Origin: an uncultured Lachnospiraceae bacterium
GTDB lineage: Bacteria; Bacillota; Clostridia; Lachnospirales; Lachnospiraceae
DNA: 38,983 nt
Reading direction: 5' to 3'
Assembly (NCBI GenBank): GCA_900553355.1
Contig: USDK01000028.1
Span: forward strand, 1 to 38,983
The notes beneath the pieces were generated by a model. It was not told the DNA's origin, did no database searches, and worked only from the letters and a program-made list of their open reading frames with translations. The translations under genes were made by a program, and so were the position numbers. Below, one piece after another: positions 31,897-38,983 of the stretch (position 1 is the first letter of the stretch; every line of letters begins with the position of its first letter).

Positions 31897-32664
31897 CTAA
31901 ATCCCCGATGGATCTGTAAGGCTCAGAAGCTTCGGTCCGTCTTCTGTGATCAACACGGTGTTTTCATAGTGAGCAGACAAAGAATGATCCCTTGTAACTA
32001 CCGTCCAGTCATCATCCATCCAGTCTACTTCCCATCCCCCGATATTGATCATCGGCTCAATCGCCAGGGTCATGCCGGCCTTTAACAAAACGCCTTTTCT
32101 GTTCATTTCATAATTGGGAATCTCAGGAGCTTCGTGAAGTGCTGTCCCTATTCCATGTCCGCACAGATCCCGCACAACTCCATATCCACGCTCTTCTGCA
32201 TATCTGCCGATAGCGGCAGATATATCAAATAGATGGTTGCCTTCTCTTGCATATTTTATACCTTCGAAAAAGCTTTCCCTTGTCACTTCGATCAGTTTTT
32301 CGGCTTCCTCACTGATCACTCCGATACCGTGTGTACGTGCTGCATCAGAGTGATATCCTTTATAGATCACTCCGGCATCCAGACTGACGATGTCCCCCTC
32401 CCGGATGAACCGGTGGGGGCTCGGGATTCCATGGACTACCTCGTCATTTACAGAGACACAGATGGATGCAGGATAACCATTGTAATTCAAAAAAGACGGA
32501 ATACAGCCATAGCTGCGTATGATCTCTTCTCCCAGTTCATCAATCTGCTTTGTCGTCATTCCCGGGTGCAGTGCCTTTCCAAGCTCATTGTGAACAATTT
32601 CAAGTATCCGCCCGGCCTCTGTCATCAATTCAATTTCTCTGGGTGACTTTACTGTAATAGGCAT
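31897..32664 (-). CDS. map: Type I methionine aminopeptidase
   Basis: A 255-aa M24A enzyme that removes the initiator methionine from new proteins. Metal ligands are Asp96 and Asp107 (SLDAGVIYKGYHSDAARTHG), His170 (CGHGIGTALHE), Glu203 (AIEPMINIG) and Glu234 (HYENTVLIT), with substrate-contacting His79; all agree with the E. coli enzyme to within one position. There is no N-terminal zinc-finger extension. It follows adk by four bases. Confidence 0.97.
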   Translation of the reverse strand: MPITVKSPREIELMTEAGRILEIVHNELGKALHPGMTTKQIDELGEEIIRSYGCIPSFLNYNGYPASICVSVNDEVVHGIPSPHRFIREGDIVSLDAGVIYKGYHSDAARTHGIGVISEEAEKLIEVTRESFFEGIKYAREGNHLFDISAAIGRYAEERGYGVVRDLCGHGIGTALHEAPEIPNYEMNRKGVLLKAGMTLAIEPMINIGGWEVDWMDDDWTVVTRDHSLSAHYENTVLITEDGPKLLSLTDPSGI

Positions 32665-32668
32665 GTCC

Positions 32669-33313
32669 TTACTCTCCTAAAATGTCAATAATCGCCTGAA
32701 AGACTTTCTCAATATCAACGGTCCCATCTACCGTCTTAAGGATTCCGGCGTTCTTATAGTAATCGATCAGCGGCTGTGTCTGTTCATGATACACGTCCAG
32801 ACGCTTTTTCACAGTCTCCGGCTTGTCATCATCCCGCAGTATCAGCTCGCCTCCGCATACATCACAGATGCCTTCTACTTTTGTGGGGGCGTATTCCAGG
32901 TGATATGTAGCTCCGCATCCCACACAGGCCCGGCGGCCTCCCATGCGGTGCACAATGTTCTCATCCGGTACATCTACATTGATGGCAAAATCCAGTTTCT
33001 GGTTCTGCTCTGCCAGCGCCTTATCAAGTGCTTCCGCCTGTGGAATTGTCCTCGGAAATCCATCCAGGACATATCCTGCCTGACAGTCCTCCTGGTTTAC
33101 TCTGTCCACAACCAGGTCCACAACCAGTTCATCCGGCACAAGCAGTCCCTGATCCATATAGGTCTTAGCTTTCTTCCCTAGCTCCGTGCCATTCTTAATG
33201 TTTGCACGGAAGATATCACCCGTGGAAATGTGCGGAATATTATACTTTGCAGCAATCTTCTTTGCCTGCGTTCCTTTTCCCGCTCCCGGAGCTCCTAACA
33301 TCACAACCTTCAT
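32669..33313 (-). CDS. adk: Adenylate kinase, zinc-lid type
   Basis: A 214-aa long-form adenylate kinase (AMP plus ATP to two ADP). The P-loop GAPGAGKGTQA is at residues 7-17, followed by the AMP-binding STGDIFR and the DGFPRT motif. The lid carries four cysteines (Cys130, Cys133, Cys150, Cys153) of a zinc site, usual in Gram-positives. The start is MKVVML at 33313 with GGAGGAGG upstream; an in-frame extension to 33367 runs into the inverted-repeat element and is rejected. Confidence 0.97.
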   Translation of the reverse strand: MKVVMLGAPGAGKGTQAKKIAAKYNIPHISTGDIFRANIKNGTELGKKAKTYMDQGLLVPDELVVDLVVDRVNQEDCQAGYVLDGFPRTIPQAEALDKALAEQNQKLDFAINVDVPDENIVHRMGGRRACVGCGATYHLEYAPTKVEGICDVCGGELILRDDDKPETVKKRLDVYHEQTQPLIDYYKNAGILKTVDGTVDIEKVFQAIIDILGE

Positions 33314-33332
33314 ACTATACCTCCTCCTTTTT

Positions 33333-33525
33333 TTACAAGTCACACCCTGACCGCCCCGCATGCGCACTCGTCGCGCTTACGCGCTCCAGTCCCGTGCTGC
33401 CGCACTAAGACTGCTTATGCAGGGGCGGTTCCAGGCTACGCCCTGTACCAGGATCAGAAAGTTCCTTCTTACATGCAAGCATGACGATGGTCACTTTCTG
33501 ATTCTGGCCAGGGTGTGACTTGTAA
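33333..33525. repeat. 193-bp inverted-repeat (MITE-like or structured RNA) element between secY and adk
   Basis: Terminal inverted repeats of 20 bases (33333-33352 and 33506-33525) match at 19 of 20 positions. Inside are further paired arms: ACCGCCCC/GGGGCGGT (33350-33357 with 33422-33429) and ATCAGAAAGT/ACTTTCTGAT (33453-33462 with 33493-33502). The interior is GC-rich with many GCGC motifs, unlike the flanks. No reading frame of interest is inside. It could be a small non-autonomous mobile element or a long folded RNA. Confidence 0.7.
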
Positions 33526-33528
33526 CCC

Positions 33529-33537
33529 TTTATAGCA
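33529..33537 (-). promoter_or_regulatory. Possible extended -10 promoter for adk
   Basis: TGCTATAAA on the minus strand (TATAAA at 33534-33529), with a TG one base upstream, is a candidate extended -10 between secY and the inverted-repeat element. No good -35 is seen. A transcript from here would pass through the whole element before adk. Confidence 0.35.
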
Positions 33538-33542
33538 TTTTA

Positions 33543-33567
33543 ACCCGCGGAAAAAATTTCCGCGAGT
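33543..33567 (-). repeat. Hairpin just after secY
   Basis: A perfect 8-bp CGCGGAAA/TTTCCGCG stem with a three-base loop (33546-33564), which extends to 12 pairs including a G-T. It is just past the secY stop and has no clean T-run downstream, so it may partly end or stabilise the secY transcript. Confidence 0.55.
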
Positions 33568-33574
33568 TGAAAAT

Positions 33575-34891
33575 TTACCTGTTTAAAAATCCTTTATAAT
33601 TACGTACAAGCATCTGTGATTCAATCTGCTTCATCGTTTCCAGTACAACGCTGACAATAATGATCAGAGATGTACCTCCGAAGGAAACCTGTGCGCCCAG
33701 CCATCCATTAAACAGGATCGGCACGATCTGAACCAGTATCAGGCCGCAGGCCCCGACAAAAATGATGTAATTCAGGATCTTTGTCAAATATTCTACTGTC
33801 GGTTTTCCAGGCCGGATTCCCGGAATAAAACCGCCGTTCTTTTTCAGATTATTGGCGATCTCCATCGGATTAAATGTTATTGATGTATAGAAATAAGCAA
33901 AAAACACAGTCAGGATAATATACACAACTAATCCCCAGCTGTACTGCAGCTGATCCGGATCACACCAGTAACTCTGATTCAATCCTCTTAAAATCTGACT
34001 TCCGATACCGTTTCCATTTCCCTTCCCCATAAATGATGCGATAACCACTGGAGTCTGCATCAATGAAGAAGAAAAGATGATCGGGATTACGCCTGCAGTA
34101 TTAACCTTCAGAGGCAGGTTCGAAGACTGTCCGCCGACAGATCTTCTTCCCACGATCTTCTGTGAATACTGTACGGAAATCTTTCTGACGCCGCCCTGGA
34201 GGATAACAATGAATACCACCAGCGCAAGGATGATCGCAAGAATGATTGCAGCTGCAAGACATGCAGATGCGATCGGCTTGCCTTTGACAAACTGTTCATA
34301 AAGTCTGGTCATATCACTTGGGACTCTTGAGATGATATTGATCACAAGGACGATAGAAATACCATTTCCCACACCCTTCTCTGTGATTCTCTCGCCAATC
34401 CACATCAGGAATGCAGATCCTGCCGTCAATGTCAGGATTACGATTACGATATTGACGAAATTATATTCTATCAGCAGTCCCTGGCGTCCAAACCCAATCG
34501 CCATGGCAGACGACTGGATCAGTGCAAGAAGTACCGTTACGTATCGAGTGATCGCAACGATCTTCTTTCGTCCGTCTTCTCCATCTTTTCTCATCTCTTC
34601 CAGCTTCGGGATCGCAATGGTCAGAAGCTGCATGATGATGGAAGACGTGATGTACGGCGTAATGCTCAATGCGAATACCGACATCTGTTCAAAAGAACCT
34701 CCGGTGAAAGCGTTAAACAAGTTAAACGCTTCCCCGGTGTTCTGTGCAAAAAAGTTCTGAATAAATTCGGCGTTTACACCCGGTGTCGGCAGCTGTGATC
34801 CTACACGGATCACGACCAGCATCATGAATGTGTATAAGATTTTTTTACGGATATCCTGGATCTGAAATGCCCTTCGGAATGTATCTAACAT
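33575..34891 (-). CDS. secY: Protein translocase subunit SecY
   Basis: A 438-aa protein with ten membrane segments, the channel of the Sec translocon. Typical sections: start MLDTFRRAFQIQDIRKKIL, GVNAEFIQNFF, ALSITPYITSSIIMQLL, GERITEKGVGNGISIVLVIN, and RPGKPTVEYLTKIL near the C terminus. Its ATG overlaps the rplO stop by one base, so they are coupled. It ends the spc operon's protein genes before the inverted-repeat element. Confidence 0.98.
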   Translation of the reverse strand: MLDTFRRAFQIQDIRKKILYTFMMLVVIRVGSQLPTPGVNAEFIQNFFAQNTGEAFNLFNAFTGGSFEQMSVFALSITPYITSSIIMQLLTIAIPKLEEMRKDGEDGRKKIVAITRYVTVLLALIQSSAMAIGFGRQGLLIEYNFVNIVIVILTLTAGSAFLMWIGERITEKGVGNGISIVLVINIISRVPSDMTRLYEQFVKGKPIASACLAAAIILAIILALVVFIVILQGGVRKISVQYSQKIVGRRSVGGQSSNLPLKVNTAGVIPIIFSSSLMQTPVVIASFMGKGNGNGIGSQILRGLNQSYWCDPDQLQYSWGLVVYIILTVFFAYFYTSITFNPMEIANNLKKNGGFIPGIRPGKPTVEYLTKILNYIIFVGACGLILVQIVPILFNGWLGAQVSFGGTSLIIIVSVVLETMKQIESQMLVRNYKGFLNR

Positions 34892-35331
34892 TAGATCACC
34901 TCTGCTTTTCCACCTAACGCTTCAATTTTTTCAACAGCTCCTGCGCTGAACGCATTCGCCTGAACGGTAAGCTTCTTTGTCAGCTCTCCGTTTCCAAGGA
35001 TCTTTACGCCGTCTCTTGGATTTTTAACGATTCCCTGTTCGATCAGAGTCTCTACAGTTACGACTGCATCGTTATCAAACACTTCCAGAGCGCTCACATT
35101 GATTCCAACGATAGTCTTGGAATTCCTATTTGTGAATCCTCTCTTCGGAATACGTCTATATAATGGCATCTGGCCGCCTTCGAACCCTGGTCTTGTACCT
35201 CCGGAACGAGCTTTCTGACCTTTGTGTCCTTTTCCGGCTGTCTTGCCGTTGCCAGAACCGTGTCCACGTCCTCTTCTGAAATTATCACTGTGTTTTGCCC
35301 CGTCAGCAGGTCTTAAGTTTGATAAATCCAT
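34891..35331 (-). CDS. rplO: Ribosomal protein L15
   Basis: A 146-aa large-subunit protein with a long glycine/lysine-rich N terminus (SDNFRRGRGHGSGNGKTAGKG, KARSGGTRPGFEGGQMPLYRR) that threads into 23S rRNA and a globular C-terminal domain ending in EALGGKAEVI. It starts about 30 bases after rpmD. Confidence 0.98.
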   Translation of the reverse strand: MDLSNLRPADGAKHSDNFRRGRGHGSGNGKTAGKGHKGQKARSGGTRPGFEGGQMPLYRRIPKRGFTNRNSKTIVGINVSALEVFDNDAVVTVETLIEQGIVKNPRDGVKILGNGELTKKLTVQANAFSAGAVEKIEALGGKAEVI

Positions 35332-35362
35332 GGTGACACCTCCTTCTTTCGAAATATAATTC

Positions 35363-35542
35363 CTATGCTTCTTCTACTTTTACCAGGTGCTGCACCTGTT
35401 TGATCATGCCTCTTGTTGCCGCATTATCCGGAAGTTCAACAGTCTTGTTGAGCTTCTTAAGTCCCAGTGCTTCCACTGTTCTTCTGTGCTTCGGCACGGC
35501 ACCGATCGTAGATTTTACTAATGTAACTTTCAAATTTGCCAT
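35363..35542 (-). CDS. rpmD: Ribosomal protein L30
   Basis: A 59-aa protein read from the minus strand: MANLKVTLVKSTIGAVPKH, then TVEALGLKKLNKTVELPDN and a tail MIKQVQHLVKVEEA. This is the usual small bacterial L30. A GGAGGGAAC site precedes the ATG. It lies between rpsE and rplO as expected. Confidence 0.97.
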   Translation of the reverse strand: MANLKVTLVKSTIGAVPKHRRTVEALGLKKLNKTVELPDNAATRGMIKQVQHLVKVEEA

Positions 35543-35556
35543 CTCGGGTTCCCTCC

Positions 35557-36066
35557 TTAACCTACAATCTCTTCAATTGATTTTCCGCGAAGTCTGGAAA
35601 CCTCCTCCGGAGTCTTGATCTGACGGAGTCCTTCGATTGTAGCAAGAACAACGTTCTGCTTGTTGTTGGATCCGAGAGATTTTGTACGGATGTTCTTGAT
35701 TCCTGCCATTTCGATCACGGCACGAGCCGGACCTCCGGCGATCACACCAGTACCTTCCGGAGCTGTCTTGAGCAGTACAGAAGCTCCTCCGAACTTTCCG
35801 ATAAAATCGTGTACGATACTTTCGTTTTCATTCAGTGCTACTGTGATCAGGTGCTTCGTGGCATCCTCTTTTCCTTTGCGGATTGCTTCCGGAATTTCAG
35901 TAGCTTTTCCTAAACCTGCACCAACATGGCCATTTCCATCGCCGACAACTACTAAAGCTGTGAATCTCATATTACGGCCACCCTTAACAACTTTGGTTAC
36001 ACGTTTAATTGACACTACTTTTTCGTTTAATTCTAATGAATTAGCATCAATACGTTCCTGTCTCAT
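35557..36066 (-). CDS. rpsE: Ribosomal protein S5
   Basis: A 169-aa small-subunit protein affecting decoding accuracy. The N-terminal double-stranded RNA-binding part has KVVSIKRVTKVVKGGRNMRF and VVGDGNGHVGAGLGKA, and the C-terminal part has GTGVIAGGPARAVIEMAGI and KSLGSNNKQN. Start ATG 36066 follows an AGGAGGAGC-like site 14 bases after rplR. Confidence 0.98.
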   Translation of the reverse strand: MRQERIDANSLELNEKVVSIKRVTKVVKGGRNMRFTALVVVGDGNGHVGAGLGKATEIPEAIRKGKEDATKHLITVALNENESIVHDFIGKFGGASVLLKTAPEGTGVIAGGPARAVIEMAGIKNIRTKSLGSNNKQNVVLATIEGLRQIKTPEEVSRLRGKSIEEIVG

Positions 36067-36080
36067 GTGTGCTCCTCCTT

Positions 36081-36449
36081 CTAGAAATTCAACCCAGCTT
36101 CTCTAGCTGCGTCTGCTAATGCCTGAACTTTTCCCTGGTATATAAAGCCGCCTCTGTCAAAGACAACATCCTTAATACCTTTTTCCAGTGCCTTCTCGGC
36201 AATTACTTTTCCAAGGTATGCTGCTGCATCAACGTTGTTGGTTTTTTCCAGATTTGCCTTCACGTCTTTCTGAAGAGTGGAAGCAGATACGAGAGTATTT
36301 CCAACTGTATCGTCAATGATCTGTGCATACATATGATTATTGCTTCTAAACACAGCCAGACGCGGGCACTCAGCCGTACCGCTCAAACGGTTGCGGATCT
36401 TTCTGTGTTTATTAACACGAACTACGCTTCTTGATTTTTTGCTAACCAT
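36081..36449 (-). CDS. rplR: Ribosomal protein L18
   Basis: A 122-aa 5S rRNA-binding protein. It has RVNKHRKIRNRLSGTAECPR, LAVFRSNNHMYAQIIDD and the end VFDRGGFIYQGKVQALADA. The ATG at 36449 has a GGAG nine bases upstream; the in-frame GTG at 36455 has a cramped site and is rejected. Confidence 0.97.
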   Translation of the reverse strand: MVSKKSRSVVRVNKHRKIRNRLSGTAECPRLAVFRSNNHMYAQIIDDTVGNTLVSASTLQKDVKANLEKTNNVDAAAYLGKVIAEKALEKGIKDVVFDRGGFIYQGKVQALADAAREAGLNF

Positions 36450-36466
36450 TTTCACACTCTCCTTAC

Positions 36467-37009
36467 TTATTTTTTACCAGTCTTACCAACTTTACGTCTG
36501 ATTACTTCATCAGCATACTTGATACCTTTGCCCTTATATGGCTCCGGTCTTCTCTTGTCTCTGATTTCAGCTGCGTATTGGCCTACTTTTTCTTTATCGA
36601 TTCCCTTAACAGTGATCTTGTTCTGACCTTCTACTACAGTCTCTACACCTTCCGGGTCGATCATTTCAACTGGATGAGAGTATCCAAGATTCAGAGTCAG
36701 TTTGTTTCCAGACTTTGCTGCTCTGTATCCGACACCGTTTACTTCCAGAACTTTTTCGTATCCTTCTGTAACACCAATAACCATGTTATTGATCAGTGTT
36801 CTTGTAAGACCGTGGAGTGATTTCATTTTCTTGAGATCATTCGGTCTTGTAACTACAACTTCTTCGCCTTCTTTTTTGATTTCCATCTCAGTCGGCAGTT
36901 CTCTTTCCAGAGTTCCCTTAGGACCTTTCACAGTCACTTTATTATTCTCTGCAATCTCAACAGTTACGCCTGCTGGAATTGCCACCGGCAGTCTTCCTAT
37001 ACGTGACAT
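36467..37009 (-). CDS. rplF: Ribosomal protein L6
   Basis: A 180-aa large-subunit protein with two repeated alpha/beta domains. It shows MSRIGRLPVAIPAGVTVEIA, VKGPKGTLERELP, and the C-terminal PEPYKGKGIKYADEVIRRKVG, the classic L6 tail. It is followed by rplR 17 bases on. Confidence 0.98.
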   Translation of the reverse strand: MSRIGRLPVAIPAGVTVEIAENNKVTVKGPKGTLERELPTEMEIKKEGEEVVVTRPNDLKKMKSLHGLTRTLINNMVIGVTEGYEKVLEVNGVGYRAAKSGNKLTLNLGYSHPVEMIDPEGVETVVEGQNKITVKGIDKEKVGQYAAEIRDKRRPEPYKGKGIKYADEVIRRKVGKTGKK

Positions 37010-37080
37010 ACCTTATCCTCCTTAACTTAAATTCTCGGAGCAGGTGCTTGCCTGCTCTGTTTTCAGTTGCTTTGTGATAA

Positions 37081-37482
37081 TTACCAAACGTAGCAGAGAA
37101 CCTCTCCGCCTACGCCCTGTTTTCTTGCTTCTCTGTCGGTAAGCACACCTTTGTTTGTAGAAATAATAGCTGTTCCAAGGCCGCCAAATACCTTCGGCAG
37201 ATCTTCACAGTTTGCATATACACGAAGACCCGGCTTGGAAATTCTTTTAAGTCCTGTGATTACCTTTTCATTCTTGTCTGCACCATACTTTAAAGTAATG
37301 TGGATTGTCTTGAATACACCGTCTTCAACGAGATCATATTTCTCGATATATCCTTCGTCGAGCAGGATATCTGCGATCGCGAGCTTCATCTTGGATGACG
37401 GTACATCTACTGTATCATGTTTTGCAGTATTTGCATTACGGATTCTTGTAAGCATATCTGCGATTGGATCACTCATAGTCAT
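37081..37482 (-). CDS. rpsH: Ribosomal protein S8
   Basis: A 133-aa protein that binds the central domain of 16S rRNA. It begins MTMSDPIADMLTRIRNANTA and has KRISKPGLRVYA and a C-terminal GVLTDREARKQGVGGEVLC. A GGAGG lies eight bases before ATG 37482. In E. coli S8 represses the spc operon at the rplE start; whether that holds here is not visible. Confidence 0.98.
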   Translation of the reverse strand: MTMSDPIADMLTRIRNANTAKHDTVDVPSSKMKLAIADILLDEGYIEKYDLVEDGVFKTIHITLKYGADKNEKVITGLKRISKPGLRVYANCEDLPKVFGGLGTAIISTNKGVLTDREARKQGVGGEVLCYVW

Positions 37483-37495
37483 GATTCTTTCCTCC

Positions 37496-37681
37496 TTACC
37501 AGCTTGCTTTCTTCACGCCCGGGATCTGTCCTTTGTATGCCAGTTCACGGAAGCAAACACGGCAGATTCCATATTTTCTCAAATATGCGTGTGGACGTCC
37601 ACAGATTCTGCAGCGATTATATTCTCTGGTAGAGAATTTCTGTTTGCGCTGCTGTTTTACTTTCATCGCTGTCTTAGCCAT
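37496..37681 (-). CDS. rpsZ: Ribosomal protein S14 type Z (zinc form)
   Basis: A 61-aa S14 with four zinc cysteines (Cys24, Cys27, Cys40, Cys43) in RCRICGRPHAYLRKYGICR and VCFRELA. The short, zinc-containing form is usual in Firmicutes. It lies between rplE and rpsH. Confidence 0.97.
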   Translation of the reverse strand: MAKTAMKVKQQRKQKFSTREYNRCRICGRPHAYLRKYGICRVCFRELAYKGQIPGVKKASW

Positions 37682-37692
37682 AATTTACCTCC

Positions 37693-38232
37693 TTATTTTG
37701 TAAACGGCATGTTGAACTGTGTCAGCAGTTCGCGAGCCTCTTCGTCTGTTTTTGCTGTTGTGACAAAGATCACATCCATACCTCTTACTTTGTCAACCTT
37801 ATCGTATTCGATCTCAGGGAAGATCAGCTGCTCCTTGATTCCAAGTGCATAGTTTCCTCTTCCGTCGAATGCGTTCGGGTTCACACCTCTGAAGTCACGT
37901 ACACGAGGCAGAGCCAAGTTGATCAGACGATCCATGAACTCATACATTCTCTCTCCTCTTAACGTAACCTTACATCCAATCGCCATACCCTCTCTGACCT
38001 TGAAGTTTGCGACAGATTTCTTTGCTCTGCAGATCACAGCCTTCTGTCCGGAGATCTTCTCCAGATCAGCGATTGCTGAGTCCAGAACCTTTGCATTGTC
38101 TTTTGCTTCGCCAACACCCATGTTGATCACGATCTTATCGAGCTTTGGCACTTCCATGATATTTTTATAACCGAACTTTTTCGTCAGTGCGTCGACGATT
38201 TCGTTCTGATACTGTTCTTTCAGTCTACTCAA
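37693..38232 (-). CDS. rplE: Ribosomal protein L5 (TTG start)
   Basis: A 179-aa 5S rRNA-binding protein. It shows KLDKIVINMGVGEAKDNAK, RAKKSVANFKVREGMAIG, RVRDFRGVNPNAFDGRGNY and IFPEIEYDKVDKVRGMD. The start is placed at TTG 38232 because AGGAGG is nine bases upstream; the in-frame GTG at 38241 touches the ribosome site. The resulting length equals that of the E. coli protein. No ATG is available at this position. Confidence 0.96.
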   Translation of the reverse strand: MSRLKEQYQNEIVDALTKKFGYKNIMEVPKLDKIVINMGVGEAKDNAKVLDSAIADLEKISGQKAVICRAKKSVANFKVREGMAIGCKVTLRGERMYEFMDRLINLALPRVRDFRGVNPNAFDGRGNYALGIKEQLIFPEIEYDKVDKVRGMDVIFVTTAKTDEEARELLTQFNMPFTK

Positions 38233-38255
38233 TGCGTACACCCTCCTTCCTGTGA

Positions 38256-38561
38256 TTAATCGATCACTTCGCCTGTTGATTTAGCGTAGCGTACTTTTTT
38301 GTCTCCATCCATCTTGATTCCGACTCTGGTAGCTTTTCCTTTATGAACATACATCACATTGGAAATATCGATCGGACCTTCCTGGTGGATGATTCCGCCG
38401 TTCTGATTAGAAACGCTTGGTTTTGTGTGCTTTGTCAGCATGTTGATGCCTTCTACCACAACTTTGCCCTCTTTCTGATCTACGGACAGAACCTTTCCTT
38501 CTTTATCTTTATCCTTACCTGCGATCACCTTAACGGTATCACCCTTTTTGATCTTAACCAT
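38256..38561 (-). CDS. rplX: Ribosomal protein L24
   Basis: A 101-aa assembly-initiating protein with a KOW motif (KKGDTVKVIAGKDKDKEGKVL) and GGIIHQEGPIDISNVMYV. The second ATG (38561) has AAGGAG six bases upstream, whereas the first (38567) directly abuts it, so the shorter start is chosen. Confidence 0.97.
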   Translation of the reverse strand: MVKIKKGDTVKVIAGKDKDKEGKVLSVDQKEGKVVVEGINMLTKHTKPSVSNQNGGIIHQEGPIDISNVMYVHKGKATRVGIKMDGDKKVRYAKSTGEVID

Positions 38562-38582
38562 AGACATCTCCTTCGCACCTCC

Positions 38583-38951
38583 TTACAGTACTTCCGGAGC
38601 CAGAGACACAATTCTCATGAACTGTTTGTCACGGAGCTCTCTTGCTACAGGCCCGAAAATACGGGTTCCTCTTGGTGTCTTATCTTCTTTGATGATGACT
38701 GCTGCGTTCTCATCGAACCGGATATAAGAACCATCTTTACGACGGGTACTGTTTACCGTACGTACCACTACAGCTTTTACCACATCACCTTTTTTAACAA
38801 CGCCGCCTGGTGTTGCATCTTTAACGCTTGCAACGATGACGTCGCCGATACTTGCATATCTTCTTGTTGAACCGCCAAGTACACGGATACACAGTAATTC
38901 TTTTGCACCTGTGTTATCTGCCACTTTCAGTCTGCTTTCTTGCTGTATCAT
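38583..38951 (-). CDS. rplN: Ribosomal protein L14
   Basis: A 122-aa protein forming part of an intersubunit bridge. It begins MIQQESRLKVADNTGAKELL and contains KKGDVVKAVVVRT and FGPVARELRDKQFMRIVSL. AAGGAGGG precedes the ATG. It is the first complete gene of the cluster in transcription order. Confidence 0.98.
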   Translation of the reverse strand: MIQQESRLKVADNTGAKELLCIRVLGGSTRRYASIGDVIVASVKDATPGGVVKKGDVVKAVVVRTVNSTRRKDGSYIRFDENAAVIIKEDKTPRGTRIFGPVARELRDKQFMRIVSLAPEVL

Positions 38952-38970
38952 GCAGGTTTCCCTCCTTATA

Positions 38971-38983
38971 CTATTTCACTTTT
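38971..38983 (-). CDS. rpsQ: C-terminal end of the upstream gene, probably ribosomal protein S17
   Basis: The last bases on the minus strand read as Lys-Val-Lys followed by a TAG stop, 19 bases before the rplN start. S17 proteins often end in such a Lys-rich tail, and rpsQ precedes rplN in nearly all bacteria. Only three codons are visible, so this rests on gene order. Confidence 0.5.

Noticed and set aside
1..38983. CRISPR array, tRNA or rRNA genes, prophage or IS transposase
   Set aside because: I looked for regular short repeats, transposase or integrase motifs and structural RNA genes on both strands and saw none.

Overview
The window comes from a low-to-mid GC Firmicute, most likely an anaerobic Lachnospiraceae-type gut clostridium. 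The evidence is the gene order of the spc/alpha ribosomal region (rplN to secY, adk, map, a KOW protein, infA, rpmJ, rpsM, rpsK, rpsD, rpoA, rplQ), an L17 with a long insertion, a zinc-type S14 and L36, a zinc-lid adenylate kinase, strong GGAGG ribosome binding sites, and catabolic genes linked to an electron transfer flavoprotein. The genus cannot be fixed from this sequence.

Positions 1-3700 hold housekeeping genes: the 5' end of uppP, a Cof-type HAD phosphatase and a DUF1444-like protein (one minus-strand operon), a divergent MATE efflux pump, and a nitroreductase.

Positions 3800-27800 are a large allantoin/ureide catabolic island. It has five units. (a) An M20 amidohydrolase, a DAO-family FAD oxidoreductase, etfB and etfA. 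(b) A single-gene PucR-type regulator. (c) allE, allD, a fused allF-allG (fdrA-ylbE), a carbamate kinase, an LctP-family permease, a 64-aa membrane protein and allC. (d) Two consecutive allantoinase plus NCS1-permease modules, followed by a PH-domain membrane protein and an unknown protein. (e) A lone plus-strand allH-like gene (DUF2877). Together these encode uptake of allantoin, ring opening to allantoate, release of ureidoglycine, deamination to ureidoglycolate, NAD-linked oxidation to oxalurate, phosphorolysis to oxamate plus carbamoyl phosphate, and ATP formation by carbamate kinase. No ureidoglycolate lyase or glyoxylate carboligase genes are present here, so the oxamate route appears to be the main energy-yielding one. 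A divergently transcribed esterase-like alpha/beta hydrolase sits between units c and d. The promoters of units c and d carry the same GGTCGACC palindrome just downstream of the predicted transcription start.

Positions 27841-38983 are the ribosomal/secretion/transcription cluster, all on the minus strand. It includes two small genes, rpmJ and rpmD. It also contains unusual non-coding structure: a roughly 193-bp inverted-repeat element between secY and adk, a strong internal promoter with a folded leader before rpmJ, and a chain of four hairpins between rpmJ and rpsM.

The least explained part is the M20-oxidoreductase-EtfBA unit (3825-8053). It looks like an ETF-linked oxidation branch attached to ureide catabolism, with an unknown substrate.
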